From Streptomyces sp. NBC_00576 (GTDB lineage: Bacteria > Actinomycetota > Actinomycetes > Streptomycetales > Streptomycetaceae): a DNA stretch of 64,000 bases. A model generated the notes under the pieces. It saw nothing but the letters and a program-made list of their open reading frames with translations, made no database searches and had not been told where the DNA came from. Positions 38,992 to 46,642 of this stretch are shown in pieces; within the stretch, counting starts at the first letter, position 1, and each line of letters starts with the position of its first letter. A program made the position numbers and the translations under genes. Where the stretch lies: the NCBI RefSeq assembly GCF_036345175.1, contig NZ_CP107780.1, forward strand, positions 9,238,001 to 9,302,000. Direction: 5' to 3'.

Positions 38992-39005
38992 GGGCCACCC
39001 GGCCC
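38992..39005. promoter_or_regulatory. Putative OsdR operator for the CNB gene
   Basis: GGGCCACCCGGCCC matches GGGCC-N4-GGCCC with a less conserved centre than the other copies. It is 68 nt upstream of the 38923 start, in a divergent intergenic region. Confidence 0.45.
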
Positions 39006-39107
39006 CCAGGCCGGGCCGCATGGCATCGGCCAGGGCGATCGGCACGGCCCGTGCTCGTGCCGCGAGGTGCGGGAGGCCGCCGGACCGTGCCCGGCGGGAC
39101 AGCATCA

Positions 39108-39121
39108 GGGCCGAAGGGCCC
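39108..39121. promoter_or_regulatory. Putative OsdR operator for the USP gene at 39222
   Basis: GGGCCGAAGGGCCC is 100 nt upstream of the stress-protein start and faces the opposite direction from the box at 38992. The two divergent genes thus each have a box. Confidence 0.6.
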
Positions 39122-39221
39122 ATCACAAGGGCCTGCCCGGCCTCTGCGCCGCTGCTCGTCCCGGTACCAGGCTCAATGGAAGAAGAGAAACCCACGGGCA
39201 GCAACACTGGAGGTACGGATC

Positions 39222-40130
39222 ATGCTTCGACATGTCACCGCGGGGATCGACGGTTCTCCCGAAAGCCTGGCCGCCGCGCACTGGGCGGCCCGGGAAGCCA
39301 CGCGCCGGGGCGCCGCGCTGTGCCTGGTGCATGCCTGGGAGTGGCATCCGCGTCCGGCTGCGTCCGTGCCCGCGGACATGTCCGAACGGGCCCGGGCCGA
39401 GGACCTGCCGGAACGGGCGGCGGACAGCATGCGCGCCGCGCACCCAGGTCTGCAGGTCATCGGCCAGGCGCTGGCGGACTCGCCGGTCTCCGCCCTTCTC
39501 AAGGCGGCCGAGCAGGCCGAGCTGCTGGTCCTCGGCTCCCGTGGATTCGGCGGCGTCGCGGGGTTCCTGATGGGGTCGGTGTCGCAGCGGGTCGTCGCCA
39601 GGGCCCCCTGTCCCGTGGTGTTGGTGAGGGCGGGCGGGAGCACCGCCGATGAGCACTTCTCGGCACCGGACGGCATCTCCCCGGACGAGATACCCGGGAT
39701 CCCGTACCGCGATGTCGTCCTCGGTCTCGACACCGGCCGGCCCTGCGACGAGCTGATCGAGTTCGCCTTCGACGCCGCTGGGCGCCGGGGCTCCTCGCTG
39801 CGCGTGATCCACGCCTTCAGCCGTCCGCCGGACTTCGCCGTGGCGGACAGGATCGTCCCGGTGAGCGGCCCGGCGCTACAGGCGGAGCACGAGCACGCCG
39901 TGGTCGCCGCGCTGCGCCCCTGGTGCGAGAAGTTCCCCGAGGTCGCCGTCACCGAGAGCGTCACCGAAGGACGTGCGGCCGACGAGCTGATCAGCGCCTC
40001 GGCCGGCGCGGCCCTCGTCGTGGTGGGACGCCGGATCCGCGAATCTCGTCTCGGTACCCACATCGGCCCCGTCGCACACGCGGCGCTGCATCACGCACCC
40101 TGCCCCGTCGCCGTCGTCCCGCACGACTGA
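39222..40130 (+). CDS. Universal stress protein, tandem USP domains
   Basis: The 302-residue protein starts at ATG 39222 after TGGAGG; a longer open frame upstream is not conserved. Domain 1 (about 1-145) has GIDGSPESLAAA and LGSRGFGGVAGFLMGSVSQ, the ATP-binding G-x2-G-x9-G-S/T pattern. Domain 2 (about 165-300) ends HIGPVAHAALHHAPCPVAVV. Homologues in the S. coelicolor dormancy region are induced by hypoxia through the DevR-like system. A putative operator lies 100 nt upstream. Confidence 0.95.
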   Translation: MLRHVTAGIDGSPESLAAAHWAAREATRRGAALCLVHAWEWHPRPAASVPADMSERARAEDLPERAADSMRAAHPGLQVIGQALADSPVSALLKAAEQAELLVLGSRGFGGVAGFLMGSVSQRVVARAPCPVVLVRAGGSTADEHFSAPDGISPDEIPGIPYRDVVLGLDTGRPCDELIEFAFDAAGRRGSSLRVIHAFSRPPDFAVADRIVPVSGPALQAEHEHAVVAALRPWCEKFPEVAVTESVTEGRAADELISASAGAALVVVGRRIRESRLGTHIGPVAHAALHHAPCPVAVVPHD

Positions 40131-40143
40131 ACAAGCCCGGAGG

Positions 40144-40565
40144 GTGAGAGAGACGACCCGGTACGTGTACGTGTACGTGTACGCGTTCGCCGAGGGCGGC
40201 CGTGACATGGCGGACGTGCTCGGCGGCAAGGGGGCGAACCTCGCGGAGCTGACCCGGCTGGGGACTGCCCGTACCCCCTGGTTTCACCGTCACCACCCAT
40301 GGAGCCCGGCCTGAAGACCGGCGTCTGCGGAGAACACGGCGGCGACCCGGACTCCGCGGCGTATCCCCATGCCGAGGGAGGGACCCGCACGGTCCGGACC
40401 GGCCCGGCGCCCGCGCTGCTGGAGGCGACCTGTGACGCCGCGGTCGTGGTCGTCAGCGCCCGCCGCGGACCCCAGCGGCTAGGCCGGCAACTGGGCCTGG
40501 TCACCCACACCTTGCTCAACCACTCCCGTTGCCCGGTCGTGGTCGTCCCCACCGGGACCGTGTAG
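40144..40565 (+). pseudogene. Chimeric remnant: pyruvate phosphate dikinase ends fused to a USP C-terminus
   Basis: From GTG 40144 the frame gives TRYVY...FAEGGRDMADVL and GGKGANLAELTRLG, the PPDK N-terminus. One extra base then shifts the expected LPVPPGFTVTT (ctgcccgtaccccctggttt) out of frame. From 40300 it reads PGLKTGVCGEHGGDPDS, the PPDK active-site cysteine region near the C-terminus, so roughly 750 residues are missing. From about 40380 it becomes ALLEATCDAAVVVVSARRGP, then LGRQLGLVTHTLLNHSRCP and PVVVVPTGTV-stop, the end of a USP. Two successive deletions have thus fused three gene pieces. Confidence 0.8.
40161..40184 (+). repeat. Hexamer tandem repeat (GTACGT), four copies
   Basis: GTACGT occurs three times exactly, then GTACGC, inside the PPDK remnant. 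The normal TRYVYDF start has become TRYVYVYVYAF, a slippage expansion of two codons. Confidence 0.85.
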
Positions 40566-40626
40566 AGGCGACTACGCGAAACCCACTGACCGCCCGAGGC
40601 ACCTATTCCACAAGGAAGTTGGCAGC

Positions 40627-41538
40627 ATGTCCCGCATCATCACCGCAGGCCTGGACGGCTCGCGTGAAAGCCTGGCCGCGGTGGACTGGGCGGCCCGTGA
40701 GTCCCTGCTCCGTGATCTGCCCTGCCGCCTCGTCCACGCCTGGGAAATGGAGTCGTACGCCTACCCCACCGCCTACGCGCCGCCGGCCGGGCCGGACCTG
40801 CAGCGCCACTGGGCGGAGCGCATGCCGCGCGAGGCCGAGGAGGATCTGCGCCGCCGCTACCCCGGCCTGCGGGTCAGCGCCGACCAGGTCGACGGGCAGC
40901 CGGTCCCGGTGCTGCTGGCGGCCGACGCCGACGCCGAACTGCTGGTCATCGGGTCGCGGGGGCTGAGCGGCATCGGCGGTTTCCTGGTCGGCTCGGTGGC
41001 GCTCTCGGTGGTGGCCCACGCCACCAACCCGGTGGTCCTGGTGCGGGCCGAGGAGCCGGACGCCTCCGGCCGTCGCCCTGCGGAGCCGCCGTACGGCGAG
41101 GTCGTGCTCGGCCTGGACCTGCGGCGGCCCGCCGACGCGCTGATCGAGTTCGCCTTCGATGCCGCCGCCCGTCGCGCGTCGGCCCTGCGTGTCGTTCAGG
41201 GCTGGACCCCGCCGGCCTACTACGGCCTGGACACCGGCTTCGGCTACACCTCCGGCGCCGTCACTCAGGGCCTGGGCGGCGAACTGGCCGTACAGGAGGC
41301 GGGCGGGCTGACCGACGCGCTGCGCCCGTGGCGGGAGAAGTTCCCCGGAGTCGAGGTGACGGAGAAGTCCGTGATCGGCGGGGCCGCCCACCACCTCGTG
41401 GAGGCTGCTTCCGGCGCCGGCCTGCTGGTCATCGGCCGCCGCAACCGCGATTCGGCGTTCGGCACGCACCTCGGCCCGGTCGCCCACGCGGTGATGCACC
41501 ACGCCGCGGCCCCGGTCGCGGTCGTCCCGCACGACTGA
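40627..41538 (+). CDS. Universal stress protein, tandem USP domains
   Basis: The 303-residue protein starts at ATG 40627 (AAGGAAG upstream). Domain 1 has GLDGSRESLAAV and IGSRGLSGIGGFLVGSVALS. Domain 2 has VVLGLDLRRPADALIEFAFD and ends THLGPVAHAVMHHAAAPVAV. It is closely related to the protein at 39222 and provides the template that shows what is missing in the remnants at 25687 and 40380. Confidence 0.95.
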   Translation: MSRIITAGLDGSRESLAAVDWAARESLLRDLPCRLVHAWEMESYAYPTAYAPPAGPDLQRHWAERMPREAEEDLRRRYPGLRVSADQVDGQPVPVLLAADADAELLVIGSRGLSGIGGFLVGSVALSVVAHATNPVVLVRAEEPDASGRRPAEPPYGEVVLGLDLRRPADALIEFAFDAAARRASALRVVQGWTPPAYYGLDTGFGYTSGAVTQGLGGELAVQEAGGLTDALRPWREKFPGVEVTEKSVIGGAAHHLVEAASGAGLLVIGRRNRDSAFGTHLGPVAHAVMHHAAAPVAVVPHD

Positions 41539-41734
41539 CCTGACATGACGAACCCTTCTTGAAGAGGGCTGCTCAGGAACTTCGGGAGCTGAGACCGGGG
41601 AGGAATTCGGATTCGTCGATGAAGGCGCGGGCGACGTCCGAGAGCCGGCGGTTGTCGGAGCGGGCGCAGGCCCTCAGGGTGGTGAAGGCCTGTTCCATGT
41701 CCGTGTGGCGGCGTTCGGCGAGTTTCCCCTTGGC

Positions 41735-43668
41735 GTGTGTCCTGAACATGGAAGGAAGTTGTTTGTAGGAGCAGTTTCCAGAAGTGATGCTGTGCGAGAG
41801 ATGAAGGTTTTGTGGCCCTTCGGAGCCGCCCTGCGGGGGGAGGCTTCAAACCGCCTCATGCTGCGTTAGCTGAAGACTGTCGTGGTGAGCGATGAGGAAA
41901 AGGCGTCGTTAGAGGCGTCAGGTAGGGACCGGAAAGACGAACGCAAGTGAATCGCTGCTGACGTGTCGTAAGGAAAGCAGACGACATCGAAACCGGGGTG
42001 TGTCAAGAACTCCGGGATGAGCCTGGCGGGTGCCCGTCTATTGGCCAGGTGGTGTCCGGCATGGAGGCGACGTGAGTCCGGTCTGCGGCTCTCGCATGGA
42101 ACAGGAGAAGGCAGGTCCGATACGCCCTGACGCACCGTCGGGGGAGAGGGAGTGCCCCAAGCGGTGGACACCGCAAGGGGTCGAGTACCGATGCGGACCC
42201 TGCTGGCAGACCGGCCCGTAGTAGTGACGAAGCCCCTGTAACGGGGGTGGAGCGAAGGGGCCGGGTCGTTCGTGACTGAGTTGATCACATCAACCGGGCA
42301 GCAGCCCGGGAGGAGTGCGATGGGCCAGTTGAAGTCTCAGATCAAGTCGTTTGATATCTCGAAGTGGGAAGTCAAGGAGGCGTGGGAGGAAGTCAAGGCC
42401 AATAAGGGCGCACCCGGCGTGGACGGGCAGAGCATCGACGACTTCGAGAAAGACCTGAAGGGCAACCTCTACAAGGTCTGGAACCGTATGTCATCGGGCT
42501 CGTACTTCCCGCCGCCGGTGCGCGCGGTGGAGATCCCGAAGCCAAACGGAGGCGGCATGAGATTGCTCGGCATTCCTGCTGTCGCCGATCGTGTGGCGCA
42601 GACCGTCGTGGCCCGGCATCTGATGCGAAGGGTGGACCCTGTATTCCACCCGGACAGCTATGGATACCGGCCTGGACGGTCCGCCTTGGACGCAGTGGAA
42701 AGGTGCCGGAAGCGCTGCTGGAAGCGGGACTGGGTGGTGGAGTTCGACATCACCAAGTTCTTCGACAGCGTGCCCTGGGACCTGCTGGTCAAGGCGGTGG
42801 AGACTCACACCGACGCCGTTTGGGTGAACTTGTACGTGCGGCGGTGGCTCGCTGCCCCGCTCGTCATGCCCGACGGCTCGCGGCTGGAACGGGAACGCGG
42901 GACCCCGCAAGGGGCCCCGGTGTCTCCCGTCCTGGCGAACCTGTTCCTGCACTACGCGTTCGATACCTGGATGTCCAGGAAGTTCCCGAGCGTCTGGTTC
43001 GAACGCTATGCGGACGACGCGGTGCTGCACTGCGTCACCGAGCGCCAGGCCCGTCATGTGCTGGCCGCGCTCAGGAACAGGCTGGTCGAAGTCGGGTTGC
43101 AGCTGCACCCGGACAAGACCCGGATCGTCTACTGCAAGGACTCGGACCGGCGTGGCTCCTACGAGCACACGTCGTTTACGTTCCTCGGGTACACGTTTCG
43201 CCCCAGGAAGAGCCGGAATCGGCACGGCAAGCAGTTCTTGTCGTTCGAGCCGGCCATCAGCAGACAGGCCCTGACCCGGATTGGTCGCGAGGTGCGTTCC
43301 TGGCAACTGCACTACCGCACCGAAATCTCCTTCGCAGACCTCGCCCGCAGGATCAACCCTGCGGTTCGGGGCTGGATCAACTACTACGGCCGGTTCCGGC
43401 CGTGGGAGTTGTTGCCCTTCTTGATGCGCATCAACGCCTACCTGGTGCGTTGGATCCGCCGGAAGTACAAACGGCTCGACGGCACGAAGAGGGCCCACGC
43501 GAAGCTCGTGGAGATCGCCAAGCGGTACCCACGGATGTTCGCTCACTGGAGCCTCTCCACCGACGCCTGCACGATCTGAAGATCAGGACGACAAGAGCCG
43601 TGTAACGGGAGACTTTTACGCACGGTTCTGTGAGAGCCGAGGGGTGAGATCCCCCTCGGCTACTCGAT
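41735..43668 (+). mobile_element. Group II intron with reverse transcriptase, complete
   Basis: The element is 1,934 nt. The 5' end GTGTG fits the GUGYG rule. Domain V is 34 nt at 43595-43628 (GAGCCGTG...CGCACGGTTC). Domain VI is a 10-bp hairpin (43635-43644 and 43652-43661) with a candidate branch-point A at 43662, seven bases before the 3' end ...CTACTCGAT. Both ends were fixed independently by the ANTAR gene, which is restored exactly when the element is removed. IBS1 would be CTTGGC (41729-41734); GCCAGG at 42044-42049 could be EBS1 with one wobble. The encoded protein lacks an endonuclease domain. Confidence 0.9.
42320..43579 (+). CDS. ltrA: Group II intron reverse transcriptase/maturase
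   Basis: The protein acts with the intron RNA in splicing and retrohoming. From ATG 42320, preceded by GGGAGGAG, it is 419 residues; a GTG at 42272 is in frame but has a weaker site. RT motifs are present: NKGAPGVDG, VVEFDITKFFDSV (domain A Asp), GTPQGAPVSPVLANLFLHYA and the catalytic YADD. A maturase (X) region follows (INPAVRGWINYYGRF). It stops soon after, with no H-N-H endonuclease domain, so insertion would have to be primed by other means such as replication forks. Confidence 0.95.
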   Translation: MGQLKSQIKSFDISKWEVKEAWEEVKANKGAPGVDGQSIDDFEKDLKGNLYKVWNRMSSGSYFPPPVRAVEIPKPNGGGMRLLGIPAVADRVAQTVVARHLMRRVDPVFHPDSYGYRPGRSALDAVERCRKRCWKRDWVVEFDITKFFDSVPWDLLVKAVETHTDAVWVNLYVRRWLAAPLVMPDGSRLERERGTPQGAPVSPVLANLFLHYAFDTWMSRKFPSVWFERYADDAVLHCVTERQARHVLAALRNRLVEVGLQLHPDKTRIVYCKDSDRRGSYEHTSFTFLGYTFRPRKSRNRHGKQFLSFEPAISRQALTRIGREVRSWQLHYRTEISFADLARRINPAVRGWINYYGRFRPWELLPFLMRINAYLVRWIRRKYKRLDGTKRAHAKLVEIAKRYPRMFAHWSLSTDACTI

Positions 43669-43735
43669 CTGTTCGATCAGGACGCGGCTGCTGAGGGCTG
43701 TCTGCAACGGCTCGTTGAGGAGCGTGCTGCGCTCA

Positions 43736-43815
43736 CTGGTGCGCTGGTGCGCTGGTGCGCTGGTGCGCTGGTGCGCTGGTGCGCTGGTGCGCTGGTGCGC
43801 TGGTGCGCTGGTGCA
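43736..43815. repeat. 8-bp tandem repeat (CTGGTGCG), ten copies
   Basis: Nine exact copies and one ending in A instead of G run head to tail from 43736 to 43815. As 8 bp is not a multiple of three, all three frames on the array stay open and each copy change shifts the frame. It lies at the broken 5' end of the ANTAR gene, 68 bp from the intron's 3' end. Confidence 0.95.
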
Positions 43816-43906
43816 GCAGGCGCTCAGCGACAGCGGGCCGATCCGGCTCCTCCGGGTCCTGCCCGATGCCGGCGCGGCCGTCGGAACCACGGCTGTCGAG
43901 GCTCTG

Positions 43907-44422
43907 CTACGTCGGCCCGGCCCGGCCGGGTGAACTCCGCGGTACGTCGGTCCGGTCAGCCCGGGTGACGCCGGTGGCGGCCAGAATCCGCTCGCCCGAG
44001 ACAGCGTTGTCGTCCTGTACCGCCATGGCCATCGCGGCGCGTGCCGACGAGGGGGCCGTCTCCGGAGGGATCACCAGGAACAGGAAATGGTCCTGGTCGC
44101 CCCGGGTGACGATCATCGTGCTGTCCCCGACGGCGGACCAGTCGATGCGGACTGGATGCCCCTCGACGACCAGATGGCCCGGTGCGCTGTCCCACGCGCT
44201 CGCGTCGAGGCCGACGCGGGCGATGGGGCCCAGCCTCGCAGTCAACGCGATGAGCAGTCCCGAGAGCTGGCTCTCAGGGTCGCGCGTCCTCGGCCACCAC
44301 GCGCCGTCGAACGTCCCCGTGCGCTGGGACGTCGTCTCCATCCGCAGGACCGCGGTGCCGGGGAGCACCGGCTCACTGCTGGTGTCTGCCAGAAGCCTGA
44401 CGGGGTGCGTGGCGGGGAGCAT
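43907..44422 (-). CDS. DUF5994 family protein
   Basis: The 171-residue protein belongs to a Streptomyces family of unknown function recognised by FDGAWWPRTRDPESQLSGLL near residue 40 and by a VVEGHPVRIDWSAVGD strand pair. Members cluster with stress proteins and nitrate genes. No membrane or catalytic motif is visible. It is tandem with a second family member at 44650, separated by a small membrane-protein gene; all three are on one strand with 5-6 nt gaps, so they form an operon. Confidence 0.82.
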   Translation of the reverse strand: MLPATHPVRLLADTSSEPVLPGTAVLRMETTSQRTGTFDGAWWPRTRDPESQLSGLLIALTARLGPIARVGLDASAWDSAPGHLVVEGHPVRIDWSAVGDSTMIVTRGDQDHFLFLVIPPETAPSSARAAMAMAVQDDNAVSGERILAATGVTRADRTDVPRSSPGRAGPT

Positions 44423-44428
44423 GGCGAC

Positions 44429-44644
44429 TCACTTCTCTCCCGTACGGGTCCGGCGCCGTGGCCGGAGCCTTCTGCGTCCCCCGTCACGGTGGTCGCTGGT
44501 GCCGCTCGTTTGGACACGACCGCGAGCCCTCTGCGTGGGCAGAGTCGCGATGCGATCGCTGTGGGTCGCGGTGAACAGCTGAATCGCGAGTGCGCCCAGA
44601 GCGATCATCGCCAGAAGCACGATGACGGTCGCGAAGGTCTCCAT
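44429..44644 (-). CDS. Small single-pass membrane protein
   Basis: The 71-residue protein has one N-terminal transmembrane helix (about 4-24, FATVIVLLAMIALGALAIQL) and an Arg-rich, probably cytoplasmic tail (RRRLRPRRRTRTGEK). The start ATG 44644 has GGAAGG about 8 nt upstream. It lies between two DUF5994 genes with 5-6 nt gaps. I do not recognise a named family. Confidence 0.7.
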   Translation of the reverse strand: METFATVIVLLAMIALGALAIQLFTATHSDRIATLPTQRARGRVQTSGTSDHRDGGRRRLRPRRRTRTGEK

Positions 44645-44649
44645 GCCTG

Positions 44650-45261
44650 TCACCTTCCTGTTCCTTCCGCCGGAATCGGCACGTGGCCGAGGCCGACCGT
44701 CGCGGGGCTGCGAGAGGCCGTAGGACGGGCGTCCTGCCCGCCTTCGGAATCCCAGACCCGCTCCCGGACCGAGTCCCAGTCGGCCTCGGCCGCGGTCCGG
44801 AAGAACTCCGCCTCCTGGATCAGGCCGCTCGCTGTGAGACTCCACGAGGGATCCGTGGCTGTGGTCATCAGCCGGGCGGCCGTGACGGCACTGGTCCCGG
44901 GCGGGATCACCAGGAGGTCCCAGCGGCCGACGGTGTAGGAGAGCAGAAGCAGCTTGTGCGGGTCCTGCTCGGCCCTGAACCAGCCGACCTTCACCACATG
45001 CCCGTGGACGGGTACCCAGCGGGGGACGACCGGCCAGAACGTGGGGTTCACGGTGACATGCGTGATCCGCCCCCACAGCGGGTCCAGAACCGCGACGAGC
45101 GCCGGGAGTTCAGCCGCCAGATCGCGGGAGCGTGGCCACCACGCGCCGTCGATCAACGCAGGGGCACTGCCGGTCGGCGCCAGTCGGAGCCGCAGAAGCG
45201 GCGAAGCGGAAGAGGGGATCCGGTCTTCGACCGCAGGCTTGTGGAACATGGTTGCGGTCAT
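44650..45261 (-). CDS. DUF5994 family protein
   Basis: The 203-residue paralogue of the 43907 gene carries IDGAWWPRSRDLAAELPALV, VPVHGHVVKVGWFRAEQDPH and YTVGRWDLLVIPPGT, the family signature. It is the first gene of a three-gene unit. Function is unknown; association with dormancy-type gene clusters suggests a stress role, by inference only. Confidence 0.85.
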   Translation of the reverse strand: MTATMFHKPAVEDRIPSSASPLLRLRLAPTGSAPALIDGAWWPRSRDLAAELPALVAVLDPLWGRITHVTVNPTFWPVVPRWVPVHGHVVKVGWFRAEQDPHKLLLLSYTVGRWDLLVIPPGTSAVTAARLMTTATDPSWSLTASGLIQEAEFFRTAAEADWDSVRERVWDSEGGQDARPTASRSPATVGLGHVPIPAEGTGR

Positions 45262-45438
45262 GACGCCGCCCCTGCCCCGGGCCGACCTGCACCGGCCCGG
45301 CGTTGTGGCTCACCGAGAGCGACATGAGCGGGAAAGCCCACGTACGAAGTGTTCTCGGTAATTCCAGAGTACTCCCGGCCAGGGCCCGGCCTCGGCGGAG
45401 AGGACGCCGTCGAGCGCGCCGGGACAACACCGCGGCGC

Positions 45439-45564
45439 CTACGGAAACATCGGCCACGAGGACCTCGATGCCGATGACCAGCAGTTAGCCCAGGCCCCCC
45501 CGGCTGTCGCGCCGATGATTCCCAGGACGACAGCGACAAGGGCGAAGAAGAGGAAGTACGCCAC
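45439..45564 (-). pseudogene. Small membrane protein, probably frameshifted
   Basis: A GGGAGG site precedes GTG 45564 and the peptide AYFLFFALVAVVLGIIGAT, a membrane helix typical of small Streptomyces membrane proteins. After a run of seven Gs the frame degenerates to a stop at 45439. The alternative frame continues as LVIGIEVLVADVSVGAAVLS, a plausible second helix. A frameshift in the G-run together with an in-frame TAA in the second frame indicates decay. Confidence 0.4.
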
Positions 45565-45589
45565 GACTCGGACACCTCCCTTGGACCGT

Positions 45590-45700
45590 GCCGTCGCCGC
45601 GCAGCGGGAAGCCGGAAGCGCATCCCACGAGGCCGTCCGTCTCAGCGATCACCATGGCGAAGCCCGGCCGCCGGATGTCGGCGGTGAGACGGTCCCGCTC
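45590..45700 (-). pseudogene. GNAT acetyltransferase fragment
   Basis: The minus-strand frame reads DRLTADIRRPGFAMVIAETD then GLVGCASGFPLRGDG, which resembles the central strands of small GNAT acetyltransferases. Sequence on either side is not GNAT-like. It is a short match and could be chance. Confidence 0.3.
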
Positions 45701-45961
45701 AGGCCCTGCGCCTGCCGGCGGTTTGCCCGGACCGGGTCCCCGGCGGACACGCGGGCGCGGGGCGCGGAGCGCGGCGTCATGGTCGAGCTCGCCGCAGAGG
45801 TCCGTGTGAACGTGATCGCTGCGGTGGAACGGATGACGCCCTGGTAAGGATGCGCGCGACTGCCCGTACGTGGTGACTGTGCCGCGTCGGGCAGGAGGCG
45901 TGAGCGTTTGCGGGTGGAGCCTCTGCGCGGGGGAATTGATCGGCAAGAACCGCTAAAATCC

Positions 45962-46618
45962 TCAAAGGACCTGTATCCGGCGTCCGGTGACCCGCTCCGG
46001 GGTGATGCGCACCCACAGTTCGCGGTCACCACCCGCCCACGGCGCGGAGCGGGCCGCGCCGACGAGGTGCCGGGTGGCGGCGGGGTCGGTGACCCATTCG
46101 GCACGGCCGACGACGAGGACGCTCCAGCCCTCGCTCAGCGCCTCGTCGATGTGGTCCACCTCGAAGGCGGCCTCGGCTCCGGCGGCCAGGGCCGGTGTGG
46201 CGCCGCGCGCCGTACTGAAGGCGACCGCGCCGTCCACGACCGTGTAGTTGACCGGCACGATGGCCGGGCCGTCGGGCGTGGACACCGAGACGCGTCCGAC
46301 GCCGTGTGTGGACAGCCGGGCCCAGCACTCCCCGGGATCCAGTTCCGTCAGCTTGGGGTGGTACGCGGCCTGCCCGATGCCGGGTGGCAAGTCGACGTCA
46401 CTGCCGCGCAGTTGGGCCACGGTGGTCTCCAGCACGCCGGCCAGCCTGATCAAGAAGCCCGTGCCCGGGGACGCGGTCGGCCTCTCCTCCAGGTACCGCA
46501 GGTAATCCGGAGCCGTGCCCGCCCGCTCGGCCACCTGCTCCCTGGTGAGCCCCAGTTCCTCGCGCCGAGCTGCCACCCGCCGTCCGATGTCTCCGGCGTT
46601 CCTCGTCGGTTCCGGCAT
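45962..46618 (-). CDS. XRE-type HTH / pyridoxamine 5'-phosphate oxidase-like fusion
   Basis: The 218-residue protein combines an N-terminal helix-turn-helix (about 8-72; GDIGRRVAARREELGLTREQ, then VAERAG) with a split-barrel flavin-binding domain of the PNPOx type (about 85-215; CWARLSTHGVGRVSVSTPDG, PVNYTVVDGAVAFST). This fusion suggests a transcription regulator that reads FMN, F420 or another redox ligand. The start is ATG 46618. It is 24 nt downstream of the P-type ATPase gene on the same strand. Confidence 0.88.
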   Translation of the reverse strand: MPEPTRNAGDIGRRVAARREELGLTREQVAERAGTAPDYLRYLEERPTASPGTGFLIRLAGVLETTVAQLRGSDVDLPPGIGQAAYHPKLTELDPGECWARLSTHGVGRVSVSTPDGPAIVPVNYTVVDGAVAFSTARGATPALAAGAEAAFEVDHIDEALSEGWSVLVVGRAEWVTDPAATRHLVGAARSAPWAGGDRELWVRITPERVTGRRIQVL

Positions 46619-46642
46619 GGCCGATCACTTCCTTTCGCCTTG

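Larger units (their letters stand above)
41573..43815 (-). pseudogene. ANTAR-domain gene split by an antisense group II intron
   Basis: On the minus strand the 5' piece (43815-43669) ends STLLNEPLQTALSSRVLIEQ and the 3' piece (41734-41573) begins AKGKLAERRHTDMEQAFTTL and continues LRACARSDNRRLSDVARAFI to a stop. Joined at the intron ends they give an uninterrupted ANTAR RNA-binding domain in frame. The intron runs on the opposite strand, so it cannot be spliced from this gene's mRNA and the gene is broken. The N-terminal GAF part expected in such proteins is also missing, replaced by an 8-bp repeat array that translates as repeating APAHQRTS. Confidence 0.8.

Noticed and set aside
41792..41796. 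GTGCG as the group II intron 5' end
   Set aside because: It fits GUGYG, but starting the intron at GTGTG (41735) restores the ANTAR gene exactly, while 41792 would leave 57 unexplained bases.
43736..43815. CRISPR-like array
   Set aside because: The units are 8 bp with no spacers and there are no cas genes, so it is a simple tandem repeat.
43816..43933. Plus-strand peptide frame after the 8-bp array as a gene
   Set aside because: It is open only because the array is open in all frames; it has no ribosome binding site and no recognisable family.
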